Below, piece after piece: positions 16,356 through 23,652 of a DNA stretch of 31,163 bases. The position numbers were made by a program, and so were the translations under genes. The stretch's first letter is position 1, and each line of letters starts with the position of its first letter. This DNA is from AP-15 sp036500965 (GTDB lineage: Bacteria > Pseudomonadota > Alphaproteobacteria > ATCC43930 > CGMCC-115725): assembly GCA_036500965.1 (NCBI GenBank), contig DASYBC010000096.1:1-31163 (forward strand), in the 5' to 3' direction. The notes below the pieces were generated by a model. That model did no database searches and was not told where the DNA came from. It saw only the letters and a list, made by a program, of their open reading frames with translations.

Positions 16356-16386
16356 AACCATACGACACGCCGTTTGGGATATCTCG

Positions 16387-16920
16387 ATGAGACGATGGAC
16401 GCTTGCCGCCGCCGCTGCCGCGCTCTTCGCGGCCGCGTTATGGCACCTGCCCGCGATCGCGCAACGCGCCGCGATGCCCGCGCCCGCCGCGCCCGCCGCT
16501 GCCGCCGCCCAGGCTTCCGCCGTTCCGGTCGCTGCCGCTGCCGCCGCGCGGCCCGCGACACCGCCGGCCGCTGCCGCCGCCACGGTCGCCCCCGAGCTGA
16601 TCACCTTTGAGGAATATCGGGATTTCCGCGTGCGCTATATCGAGCAGAGCCGCGCCCGACTCTCGCGGGAATTGGCGGCCAGCGATCTCTCCGCGGCGCA
16701 AAAGGCGAGCCTCGAGCGGCGCAAGGCCTATTACGACCGTCAGGCAGCGATGCCGGCGAGCGAGCGCGACCCGTTGTTCCGCGCCCGTTTCGACCTGATC
16801 GACACCGATCACGACGGAACGCTCGACAGCGCTGAGCGGGCGGCGTGGCGCGCAAAGCAGCGGGCGCATTACCGCGAGCTGGCGACCGAGCGCGCCGAGC
16901 CGTCGACCGCTCAGCACTGA
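16387..16920 (+). CDS. Exported EF-hand calcium-binding protein
   Basis: A 177-residue protein. Start at ATG 16387, downstream of the promoter, gives an N-terminal signal peptide (MRRWTLAAAAAALFAAALW) with likely cleavage after AIAQ (residue 26). Residues 28-68 are an Ala/Pro-rich, probably disordered linker. A helical region follows with FEEYRDFRVRYIEQSRARL. One canonical EF-hand loop, DTDHDGTLDSAE, lies at residues 139-150, with Asp at positions 1, 3, 5 and 9, Gly at 6 and Glu at 12, so Ca2+ binding is likely. A single EF-hand suggests pairing by dimerisation or a second degenerate loop near DFRVRY. The protein is probably periplasmic. Its role is unknown. Confidence 0.85.
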   Translation: MRRWTLAAAAAALFAAALWHLPAIAQRAAMPAPAAPAAAAAQASAVPVAAAAAARPATPPAAAAATVAPELITFEEYRDFRVRYIEQSRARLSRELAASDLSAAQKASLERRKAYYDRQAAMPASERDPLFRARFDLIDTDHDGTLDSAERAAWRAKQRAHYRELATERAEPSTAQH

Positions 16921-17153
16921 TCGCCCCAAGGCCGAACTGCCGCGACCTGACGCGAGCTGACGCGGGGTCGAGCGCTCCGGCCCAGGTCGGCGGGTCGCCC
17001 CGACGCCTCGCCGGCCAAGGCAGAGCGTCGGCCGCATGCCGGCTGGCCGCGCGCCTAATGCCCACGGCATTTCCCGACAGGACTCCGGCACCGATTGGGC
17101 CGGTAAGCTTTGGTCAACCCCAATCCGCTAATATCGCGCCCTTGGCCCATGGG

Positions 17154-18419
17154 ATGGCTCGGATGGATGACTTTGCGCGCTGGCCGCTCGACGATCCGCC
17201 GCCCGCCGCCATCGGCGAGACCAAAAGCACCTCCGCCTGCGGAACGCTTCCCGAGCTGGCGGTCATCATCCCCACTTTGAACGAACGCGAAAACGTCGCG
17301 ATCCTGGTCGAGCGCCTGACTGCCGCATTGTCCACAATCCGCTGGGAGGCCGTGTTCGTCGACGATGATTCGCCCGACGGCACAGCAGAGGCAGTGCGCG
17401 CGCTGGCGCTGCGGCACCGCGACATCCGCTGCCTCCAGCGCGTCGGCCGCCGCGGCCTCGCTTCGGCCTGCATCGAGGGGGCGCAAAGCACGTCCGCCCC
17501 CTATGTCGCGGTGATGGATGCAGATCTGCAGCACGACGAAAGGCTGCTGCCGCAGATGCTGGCTTTGCTGAAGCAGCGGCGGCTCGATGTCGTTGTCGCC
17601 AGCCGCTACACCGCCGCGGCCGGCCTTGGCGATTGGCAGCGTTCGCGGGTGCTGATCAGCAGCTTTGCCGGCCGCCTCGGCCGGCTCGTCGTCAAGGCTG
17701 CGCTGACCGATCCGATGAGCGGCTTTTTCGTGATCGAGCGCGAGGCCCTCGCGGCGACGGTGCCGCGGTTGTCGGGGCAGGGATTCAAAATCCTCGTCGA
17801 TATCTTCGCGTCCTCGCCGCGCCCGCTCGCTTTTGCCGAACTGCCGCTGCGCTTCCGCTGCCGCGTGCACGGCGAAAGCAAGCTCGATGCCCGGGTAGGG
17901 ATGGAATATCTGGCGCTGCTGCTGACCAAGCTCTGCGGGTGCGCGGTTCCGACACGGCTGCTGCTGTTCGCGATGGTCGGCGGGATTGGGCTATTGACCC
18001 AGCTTGCGATGTTGCGGCTGGCGCTCGGCCCCTTCGGGATCGCCTTCCCGGCCGGACAAGCGATCGCCACTGGTGTGGCGATGACCGGAAATTTCCTGCT
18101 GAACAATGTCTTCACCTATCGCGACCGGCGCCTGAGGGGACGCGCCTTGGCGCGCGGCCTCTTCGGTTTCTATGCGGTCTGCGGCATCGGGGCTGCGGCA
18201 AACGTCGCGTTCGCCGCCCATCTTTTTGCCGCCCATTGCGCGTGGTGGCTGGCGTCGGCTGGCGGCGTGCTCTTCAGCACATTGTGGAATTACGCGATGG
18301 CCTCGACGCTGGTGTGGCGTCGACAGCGCCGGGCTGCAACGGCGCCGCGATTGGCGATTTCGGCGATGCTGCCGCGCGTCACGCCCACGCCTTCGGCGCT
18401 CGACTGGGCGGCCGATTGA
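17154..18419 (+). CDS. GT2 polyprenyl-phosphate mannosyltransferase-like protein fused to GtrA
   Basis: About 421 residues. The N-terminal domain is a family 2 glycosyltransferase of the dolichol-phosphate-mannose-synthase type: LAVIIPTLNERENV at residues 36-48, AVFVDDDSPDGTAEAV, and the metal/nucleotide motif DADLQHD at 122-128. These load a sugar on to a polyprenyl phosphate in the cytoplasmic membrane. The C-terminal part from about residue 295 is a GtrA domain of four membrane helices (FAMVGGIGLLTQLAML, MTGNFLLNNVFTYRDRR and so on), thought to flip or anchor the lipid-linked sugar. Start is uncertain: ATG 17154 or 17163 lies just upstream of conserved sequence and neither has a strong ribosome site; an ATG at 17058 would add a Pro-rich tail. 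The gene probably serves cell-envelope glycosylation. Confidence 0.9.
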   Translation: MARMDDFARWPLDDPPPAAIGETKSTSACGTLPELAVIIPTLNERENVAILVERLTAALSTIRWEAVFVDDDSPDGTAEAVRALALRHRDIRCLQRVGRRGLASACIEGAQSTSAPYVAVMDADLQHDERLLPQMLALLKQRRLDVVVASRYTAAAGLGDWQRSRVLISSFAGRLGRLVVKAALTDPMSGFFVIEREALAATVPRLSGQGFKILVDIFASSPRPLAFAELPLRFRCRVHGESKLDARVGMEYLALLLTKLCGCAVPTRLLLFAMVGGIGLLTQLAMLRLALGPFGIAFPAGQAIATGVAMTGNFLLNNVFTYRDRRLRGRALARGLFGFYAVCGIGAAANVAFAAHLFAAHCAWWLASAGGVLFSTLWNYAMASTLVWRRQRRAATAPRLAISAMLPRVTPTPSALDWAAD

Positions 18420-18468
18420 CCGCCGCCGGGGGCGCGCCGCTCCGATCAAAGTCGTCCCCCGACCCGAG

Positions 18469-18500
18469 CCCAGGGTAAATCTGGCCCAGGGTAAATCTGG
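18469..18500. repeat. Two tandem 16-base direct repeats upstream of a CMD gene
   Basis: The 16-base unit CCCAGGGTAAATCTGG occurs twice back to back (18469-18484 and 18485-18500). It lies 88 bases ahead of the ATG at 18588. It may be a duplicated regulator site or a simple slippage duplication. Confidence 0.9.
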
Positions 18501-18587
18501 CGGTCCTTGGCGCCCGCGTGCTAGGGTGTGCGCAGTACGGCTCAGCTCGAGCAGCAACCCAGCTCGATCCAACAAAGGGAGAAAGTC

Positions 18588-18905
18588 ATGGCACAATCGC
18601 AACCTTCGTCAGCTCGCGACCAAGTTCGCCACGTCGTGCCGAAACTGATCGACTTGAGCGAAAAGGTCCTGTTTGGCGACGTGTGGGAACGCTCGCAGCT
18701 CTCGAAGCGCGACCGCAGCCTGATCACCTGCGCGACCCTGATCGCGCTCGGTCGCGAAAAACAGCTTGTCGGCCATCTGCAGCGCGCGCTCGACAACGGC
18801 GTCACCAAGGAGGAAATCGGCGAAATCATCACCCATCTCGCCTTTTACGCCGGCTGGCCGGCGGCGATGACCGCGGCATTGGTCGCCAAGGACGTATTCA
18901 AATAG
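18588..18905 (+). CDS. Small carboxymuconolactone decarboxylase-family protein
   Basis: A 105-residue single-domain CMD protein. The core is SKRDRSLITCATLIALGREKQL, then a His in VGHLQRALDNGVTKEEIGEII, then THLAFYAGWPAA. These blocks match 4-carboxymuconolactone decarboxylase and its relatives, which are about 100-130 residues. There is a lone Cys but no C-x-x-C pair. Start: ATG 18588 with GGGAGA 7 bases upstream; the ATG at 18528 lacks a ribosome site. It is the first gene of a co-directional cluster with a beta-hydroxyacid dehydrogenase, a cupin, a dienelactone hydrolase and a DUF6295-like protein. It is only distantly related to the duplicated CMD pair at 3493-4647. Confidence 0.9.
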   Translation: MAQSQPSSARDQVRHVVPKLIDLSEKVLFGDVWERSQLSKRDRSLITCATLIALGREKQLVGHLQRALDNGVTKEEIGEIITHLAFYAGWPAAMTAALVAKDVFK

Positions 18906-18938
18906 CGGCGCGCGCTCGAAGTTGCGCGGGAGGGCGGG

Positions 18939-19895
18939 ATGAAAATCGGATTTATCGGCTTGGGTATGATGGGGTCGGGGATGGCCGCCAACCTGCAAAA
19001 GGCCGGCCACGAGCTCATCGTTCACGATTTACGCCGCGCCGCGGCTGAACCCTGTCTCGCCGCTGGCGCTGCCTGGGCCGAGACGCCGCGGGCCGTCGCC
19101 GAAGCAGCGGAAATTGTCTTTACGTCGCTGCCCGGGCCGCCCGAGGTCGAGGCCGTGGCGCTCGGCGACAACGGCATCCTTGGCGGGATGAGCCGCGGCA
19201 AAGCCTATTTCGACCTGTCGACCAACTCGCCGACGATGGTGCGCAAGATCAACGCCGCCTTTGCCGAGCGCGACGTCTACATGCTCGACTCGCCGGTCAG
19301 CGGCGGCCCGCGCGGGGCGCGCACCGGCAAGCTCGCGCTGTGGGTTGGCGGCGACGAGCAGATCTTCAACCGCCACAAGCGCGTGCTCGATGCGATGGGC
19401 GACAAGGCGCGCTATGTCGGCCCGATCGGCGCCGGATCGGTCGCCAAGCTGGTGCATAACGGCGCCGGCTACTGCATCCAGACGGCGCTTGCGGAGATGT
19501 TCACGGTCGGGGTCAAGGCCGGGGTCGAGCCGCTCGCCTTGTGGGAGGCGGTGCGCGATGGGGCCAGCGGCCGCAGGCGGACCTTCGATGGGCTGATCGA
19601 TCAGTTTTTGCCGGGCCAATACGATCCCGCGGCTTTTGCCCTGCGCCTGGCGCATAAGGACATGTCGCTGGCCACCCAGCTTGGCCGCGACTTCAACGTG
19701 CCGATGCGGGTTGCCAATCTGGCGCTCGCCGAACTGTCCGAAGCGCTGAACCGCGGCTGGGGCCAGCGCGACTCGCGCTCGCCGATGCTGCTGCAGGAAG
19801 AGCGCGCCGGGGTTGAAATCTGCGTCGATCCGAAGCGCCTCGCCGAAGCGCTCGACCGCGACCCGCCGTCCAAGGACGATCCCAAGCACGGCTAG
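18939..19895 (+). CDS. 3-hydroxyisobutyrate dehydrogenase-like NAD(P) oxidoreductase
   Basis: A 318-residue beta-hydroxyacid dehydrogenase. The cofactor loop is GFIGLGMMGSGMAANL at residues 4-19; the substrate-binding signature is DSPVSGGPRGARTGKLALWVGG at about 117-138; the catalytic Lys is Lys170 in GSVAKLVHNGAG. Family members oxidise 3-hydroxyisobutyrate, tartronate semialdehyde and similar 3-hydroxyacids. Start: ATG 18939, with GGGAGG 6 bases upstream and 33 bases after the preceding stop. The position between a CMD protein and a cupin suggests a step in a catabolic route, but the substrate is unknown. Confidence 0.94.
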   Translation: MKIGFIGLGMMGSGMAANLQKAGHELIVHDLRRAAAEPCLAAGAAWAETPRAVAEAAEIVFTSLPGPPEVEAVALGDNGILGGMSRGKAYFDLSTNSPTMVRKINAAFAERDVYMLDSPVSGGPRGARTGKLALWVGGDEQIFNRHKRVLDAMGDKARYVGPIGAGSVAKLVHNGAGYCIQTALAEMFTVGVKAGVEPLALWEAVRDGASGRRRTFDGLIDQFLPGQYDPAAFALRLAHKDMSLATQLGRDFNVPMRVANLALAELSEALNRGWGQRDSRSPMLLQEERAGVEICVDPKRLAEALDRDPPSKDDPKHG

Positions 19896-19979
19896 TTGTG
19901 GCGACTACGAAGTTAGCTGATCCGGGGATGGCCTGGAAAACTGGTCGCGCGATCGGCAGTCCGCTGGCCGGCCATCGAT

Positions 19980-19983
19980 GGAG
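19980..19983 (+). promoter_or_regulatory. Ribosome binding site that decides the cupin start
   Basis: GGAG at 19980-19983 is nine bases before the ATG at 19993. It overlaps an in-frame ATG at 19978 that has no ribosome site of its own. This favours the downstream start. Confidence 0.6.
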
Positions 19984-19992
19984 ACAACGCCC

Positions 19993-20535
19993 ATGTTCGA
20001 CCTGGACCAATTCATCGACGACCTTCGTGCCGCGCTGGCTGAGCGCTCGCGGCGGGCCGTAAAGGAGGTTGTGGCCCGCGCCGTGTGCGACCCCGCCTCC
20101 CTCCTTCGCCAGATCGGCGAACCGGATCAGGCAGCGGTGCGGGTGCTGCATCACGCTCCCGATCTCACGGTCCTCAACGTGGTCTGGGCGCCGAAACAGG
20201 TCACGCTGCCCCACGACCATCGCATGTCCGCGGTTATCGGCATTTATGGCGGTCGGGAGGACAACACGTTCTGGCGGCGGGTTTCGAGCCCGGTGAAATT
20301 TCAGATCGAGCCTGCTGGCGGCGAAGCCCTGGGCGCCGGCGACGTCACCATTCTCGGCCGCGACGTGGTCCATTCCGTTGTCAACCCGCTGGCGAAGCTC
20401 AGCGGCGCCATTCACGTTTACGATGGAGAATTCCTCACCGCGCAGCGCAGCATGTGGGACCCGGAAACGCTGATGGAGAAGCCCTACGATATCAATGCCG
20501 TGGCAAGCGGAATGCCGTTGCAGGGCGCGGGTTAA
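19993..20535 (+). CDS. Cysteine dioxygenase-like cupin protein
   Basis: A 180-residue double-stranded beta-helix protein of the cysteine-dioxygenase-like / COG5553 type. The metal-binding first motif is TLPHDHRMSAVIGIYGG with His74 and His76; the third ligand is probably His127 in GRDVVHSVVNP. In cysteine dioxygenases three His bind ferrous iron, and thiol substrates are oxidised with O2. I see no Cys in the position of the Cys-Tyr cofactor, so the substrate may differ from cysteine. It could instead be a non-oxidative cupin. Start: ATG 19993 because of the GGAG ahead of it; ATG 19978 would add five residues. It is the third gene of the cluster, with a 97-base gap before it. Confidence 0.85.
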   Translation: MFDLDQFIDDLRAALAERSRRAVKEVVARAVCDPASLLRQIGEPDQAAVRVLHHAPDLTVLNVVWAPKQVTLPHDHRMSAVIGIYGGREDNTFWRRVSSPVKFQIEPAGGEALGAGDVTILGRDVVHSVVNPLAKLSGAIHVYDGEFLTAQRSMWDPETLMEKPYDINAVASGMPLQGAG

Positions 20536-20693
20536 CGCCACCCTGGCCGGGTTGGCGCGCTGCACGTCACGCCGGGCACCGATCGGCCGCCTGGTGCATC
20601 TGGGGATGGACCCAGGCCCGCGTCTGCGCTAACCATGGCGGAATTGACCGGCCGCCGCCCGGGCGGATTTCCTGAAAGGAAAGGGGAGCAAGG

Positions 20694-21440
20694 ATGGCCT
20701 ATGAAGGCATGATTGCGGAGACCATTTCGATCAGAGGCGACAACAACGAGCCGATCTCGGCCTATGCCGCGCGGCCGCTGGGTCCGGGCCCCTTTCCGGG
20801 CATGGTGCTGCTGCATCATGCGCCGGGCTGGGACGAATGGTACCGCGAGGCGACCCGCAAGTTCGCGCATCACGGCTATGCCGCGATCAGCCCCAACCTC
20901 TACCACCGCGCCGGCGAAGGCAAAGCCGACGACGTTGCCGCCAAAGTGCGCGCCGAAGGCGGCGTTCCCGATGCCCAGGTCATCGGCGACACCGAGGGTT
21001 CGGTTGCCTGGCTGCGCGCCCAGCCCTGGATCAATGGCAAGGTCGGGGTGTTCGGGACCTGCTCGGGTGGCCGGCAGACCTTCCTGTTTGCCTGTCACAC
21101 CAAGAACATCGACGCCGCCTGCGAGCTTTGGGGCGGCCGTGTGGTGATGAGCCGCGAGGAACTGAACCCGAAGCAGCCGACCGCGCCGATCGAGTTTACC
21201 AAGAACCTGTCCTGCCCGCTGCTCGGCCTGTTCGGCAACGAGGATCGGGCGCCGACCCCGGAGCAGGTCAACCAGCACGAGGCCGAGCTGAAAAAGCACG
21301 GCAAACAATACGAGTTTCACCGCTACGACGGCGCTGGCCACGGCTTCTTTTATTACGACCGCCCCGCCTACCGCATCGAGCAGGCGGTGGACGGCTGGCA
21401 AAAGGTCTTCGCGTTTTTAGGAAAGCACCTGGCGGCATAA
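20694..21440 (+). CDS. Dienelactone hydrolase family protein with Cys nucleophile
   Basis: A 248-residue alpha/beta hydrolase. The nucleophile elbow is GTCSGGR with Cys123, where most alpha/beta hydrolases have Ser; Cys at this exact position is the mark of true dienelactone hydrolase. The rest of the triad is probably Asp184 (LFGNEDRAP) and His216 (GAGHGFF). The oxyanion region is MVLLHHAPGWDEWY. Dienelactone hydrolases open lactone rings in chlorinated and methylated aromatic breakdown. Start: ATG 20694 with AAGGGGAG 5-6 bases upstream. The 158 bases before it hold no gene. It fits a catabolic role for the cluster. Confidence 0.94.
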   Translation: MAYEGMIAETISIRGDNNEPISAYAARPLGPGPFPGMVLLHHAPGWDEWYREATRKFAHHGYAAISPNLYHRAGEGKADDVAAKVRAEGGVPDAQVIGDTEGSVAWLRAQPWINGKVGVFGTCSGGRQTFLFACHTKNIDAACELWGGRVVMSREELNPKQPTAPIEFTKNLSCPLLGLFGNEDRAPTPEQVNQHEAELKKHGKQYEFHRYDGAGHGFFYYDRPAYRIEQAVDGWQKVFAFLGKHLAA

Positions 21441-21465
21441 TCGTCCGACACTGCTGAAAACCGCC

Positions 21466-21747
21466 ATGTGCACCTCGATCGTCGAGATCGTCGGCGCGGC
21501 TGGCGCCGGCAAGACTGGCGACGGGTGGATCGATCTGACCCACTCGGTGGTGTCCTACGATCACCCGCACCATGCCCTGCTGGAAGAGGCCATCACCATC
21601 GATTTCGTCAACGCGGCGCTCGGGCCGGGCGCGCGGGTTGCGGTCGAGCTTACCCTCGAGGCGGCGAAACAGCTGAGCGGCGCGCTTGCCCGGGCGATTG
21701 CGGCGGCTGAGATCGAAGAAGGCGCGCGTTTGCGGCCACGCCGCTGA
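21466..21747 (+). CDS. DUF6295-like small protein
   Basis: A 93-residue protein opening with MCTSIVEIVGAAGAGKTGDGW and continuing with SVVSYDHPHHALLEEAI, IDFVNAALGPGARVAVELT and a C-terminal helix. I recall this architecture as DUF6295; no function is known. The GAAGAGKTG stretch resembles a P-loop but the protein lacks the rest of an NTPase, so this is probably coincidence. Start: ATG 21466, 25 bases after the dienelactone hydrolase stop, without a strong ribosome site, so translation may be coupled. The Cys2 and the His-rich YDHPHH segment could bind a metal (inference). Confidence 0.8.
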   Translation: MCTSIVEIVGAAGAGKTGDGWIDLTHSVVSYDHPHHALLEEAITIDFVNAALGPGARVAVELTLEAAKQLSGALARAIAAAEIEEGARLRPRR

Positions 21748-21960
21748 CGCGCGCTGCCGACCGCCTTGGCTGTTCATAGAAATCAATGGAACAGCGGCTC
21801 GTTTTCGCGCAGCCGTGAGCTGCGATATGACCTGCTTCACAGCCCTTTCTGACCAAGACGGCAGATATCAGGCCCGTCGGAACTTTGATTTGAAGTTCCG
21901 CGACTGAGGAGGTTGCTAGGGTCACCTCGACAACCAATGCGACGGCGGCGACGTTTATAT

Positions 21961-21974
21961 TAGGGCGTGTCGTC
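21961..21974 (+). repeat. Left terminal inverted repeat of the IS5-family element (with TA)
   Basis: TAGGGCGTGTCGTC is the exact reverse complement of 22858-22871. The first two bases, TA, are probably the target duplication. Confidence 0.9.
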
Positions 21975-22869
21975 ACTTGAGCCGAATAATCGCTGCGGCG
22001 CGGTGGATGGCGGCGAGGAAATTTTGCGCGGTTTGTCGTAGCGGGTGGCGCTGGCCCGGAACTGTTTGAGCGCGCAGAAGACGGTTTCGATCGGGTGAGG
22101 CGCTTTCTAGAGTTCGCGATCGCATTCGGGCGGGTTCAGGCGGTTTGCCCGCGGCGGAATGAAGGCGGTTTTGCCGGCCGCCGTCAGCGGGTGGAGGACC
22201 CGCGTGTCGGCCGCGAAGGCGCGGTCAGCGATCGACAAAGGGCAACAGAGGGGCGGCCATCTGCGGCAGCAGCCCCTCGGCTCCGGCCAGATCGTGCGCC
22301 TGTCCCGGGGTCGGCAGGAAGGCCAGCGGATTTGCCGAGGGCATCGACCGGAGCGTGGATTTTGGTGCTCAACCCGCCGCGGCTGCGGCCGATGGCGTGA
22401 TCGTCATCTTTTTTGGGGGGCGCCGGCGCTGTGCTGGCGGGCGCGCACGATGGTGCTGTCGATCATCGCGGCTTGGTTATCGGCATCGGCGGTCAGATGC
22501 TCAAACACCCGCTGCCACACCCCGGTTTTGGCCCACCGGCTGAACCGCCGATGGGTGTTCTTCCAGTCGCCGAAGCGCTCCGGCAAATCGCGCCGCGGGA
22601 TGCCGGCCCGGGAGCGATAGAGCACCGCCTCGCCAAAACGGCGATGGTCTCGGGCGGTCACGCCGACCCGCCCGATCCGCCCCGGCAGCAAGTCCTTGAT
22701 CCGCTCCCGCTCGTCTTCGCGCAGTCCATATCGGGTCATGGGTCAGCCTTGGCCACAGCCGACCTGCCATGGATCACACAAACGCCACCCCGAATAGACT
22801 CTTTTTACGACCTGTACCGTCAACTCGACTTGCTTTACGTGCACCCTTGCAATAATCGACGACACGCCC
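21963..22869 (-). mobile_element. Decayed IS5-family insertion sequence (IS427-group type), about 907 bases
   Basis: The element is bounded by a perfect inverted repeat (12 bases, GGGCGTGTCGTC at the left) and flanked on both sides by TA, consistent with a 2-base target duplication. It contains a two-frame transposase on the minus strand, which has accumulated several frameshifts and a nonsense codon. The size fits the group. Since the ends are intact it could still be moved by a transposase from elsewhere. It lies 273 bases before the aldehyde oxidoreductase operon. Confidence 0.9.
21975..22739 (-). pseudogene. Broken IS5-family transposase
   Basis: From ATG 22739 an intact first frame of 111 residues encodes MTRYGLREDERERIKDLLPG, the winged-helix region and the first catalytic block AAMIDSTIVRARQHS, ending at 22404 after a C6A6 run (GCCCCCCAAAAAAG). 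The second frame resumes directly with DDHAIGRSRGGLSTKIHA, as in elements that use frameshifting at such a run. It then breaks: one extra A in GGCAAATCCG shifts the frame in DALGNPLAFLP, another break follows FVDR, a TAG replaces the Tyr codon of DRELYKA, and a further shift affects the NFLAAIHRAAAII end. The protein cannot be active. Confidence 0.9.
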
Positions 22870-22871
22870 TA
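22858..22871 (-). repeat. Right terminal inverted repeat of the IS5-family element (with TA)
   Basis: GACGACACGCCCTA mirrors 21961-21974 without mismatch over 14 bases. Confidence 0.9.
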
Positions 22872-23142
22872 ATGCGGCATCGCGCCTTGATGTCGACGGA
22901 CAGCGAGTTTCCGCGGCCTCGGCGCAACCCAAACCGCGGTTTTCGCCCTGCTGCTCGGGCACAGCGCAAGTTACCGTTACAACGGCGCCCGATGTGCGCC
23001 AAATCACCGGGAGTCTGGGGAATCTCGGTTAAGCTCACATGCCTGGCCAGTTGCTGGAAGCGGCGGCCCGACGCTCGAATCATGGATCGGATTGGGGTGG
23101 ATCGCGTTCGCCTCTGAACCTCTTTGACATGGGGAGGCACAA

Positions 23143-23652
23143 ATGGTGGAAACCGACAATGCGGCTGGACCGGGCGTCCGGCCGCTGGAAAAGATCCCGA
23201 TGTCGCTGACCGTAAATGGCGTCGAAAGACGGCTTAACATCGCGCCGTGGACGAGCCTGCTCGATTTGCTGCGCGATCATCTCGACCTGACCGGCACCAA
23301 GAAGGGCTGCGATCACGGCCAGTGCGGCGCGTGCTCGGTGCTGCTGGATGGGCGAAGGATCATCGCCTGCCTGACGCTCGCCGTGATGCAGGACGGCGCC
23401 AGCGTGACCACGATCGAGGGCCTGGCGACAGACGGCGCGCTGCATCCGCTGCAGCAGGCATTCATCGACCATGACGCGTTCCAGTGCGGCTACTGCACGC
23501 CAGGCCAGATCTGCTCGGCGGCGGGCCTGATCGCCGAGGGCAGGGCCAAGAGCGCCGACGAGATCCGCGAACTGATGAGCGGCAATATCTGCCGATGCGG
23601 CGCATATCCCAACATCGTGGCGGCGATCCAGCACGCGATGGGGCAGCCATGA
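23143..23652 (+). CDS. Aldehyde oxidoreductase [2Fe-2S] subunit (PaoA/YagT-like)
   Basis: A 169-residue iron-sulfur subunit of a molybdenum hydroxylase. The plant-ferredoxin-type cluster is bound by Cys56, Cys61, Cys64 and Cys76 (GCDHGQCGACSV ... IIAC). The second cluster, in the helical domain near the molybdenum cofactor, is bound by Cys115, Cys118, Cys150 and Cys152 (QCGYCTPGQ ... NICRCGAY). It passes electrons from the molybdenum site to FAD. E. coli PaoA is Tat-exported; no twin-arginine signal is visible here, so the complex may be cytoplasmic. Start: ATG 23143 with GGGGAGG 6 bases upstream; a Met at residue 20 is an alternative. First gene of a three-gene operon. Confidence 0.95.
   Translation: MVETDNAAGPGVRPLEKIPMSLTVNGVERRLNIAPWTSLLDLLRDHLDLTGTKKGCDHGQCGACSVLLDGRRIIACLTLAVMQDGASVTTIEGLATDGALHPLQQAFIDHDAFQCGYCTPGQICSAAGLIAEGRAKSADEIRELMSGNICRCGAYPNIVAAIQHAMGQP

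Larger units (their letters stand above)
16056..16386. other. Divergent intergenic region, 331 bases
   Basis: No protein-coding gene is supported here. The left part is the upstream region of the minus-strand SDR gene, without a clear promoter. The right 60 bases are AT-richer than the surroundings and hold a promoter for the EF-hand gene with an inverted repeat inside it, described separately. Confidence 0.6.

Noticed and set aside
17101..17134. Promoter for the GT2-GtrA gene (TTGGTC and TAATAT)
   Set aside because: The spacing between these boxes is only about 13 bases, too short for a standard promoter.
21466..21747. P-loop NTPase reading of GAAGAGKTG in the DUF6295-like protein
   Set aside because: The protein is only 93 residues, with no Walker B or other NTPase parts, and the rest fits a small DUF protein.
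22413..23117. 234-residue plus-strand frame over the IS5 element and beyond
   Set aside because: Its first half is antisense to the transposase and the rest has no family character or ribosome site.
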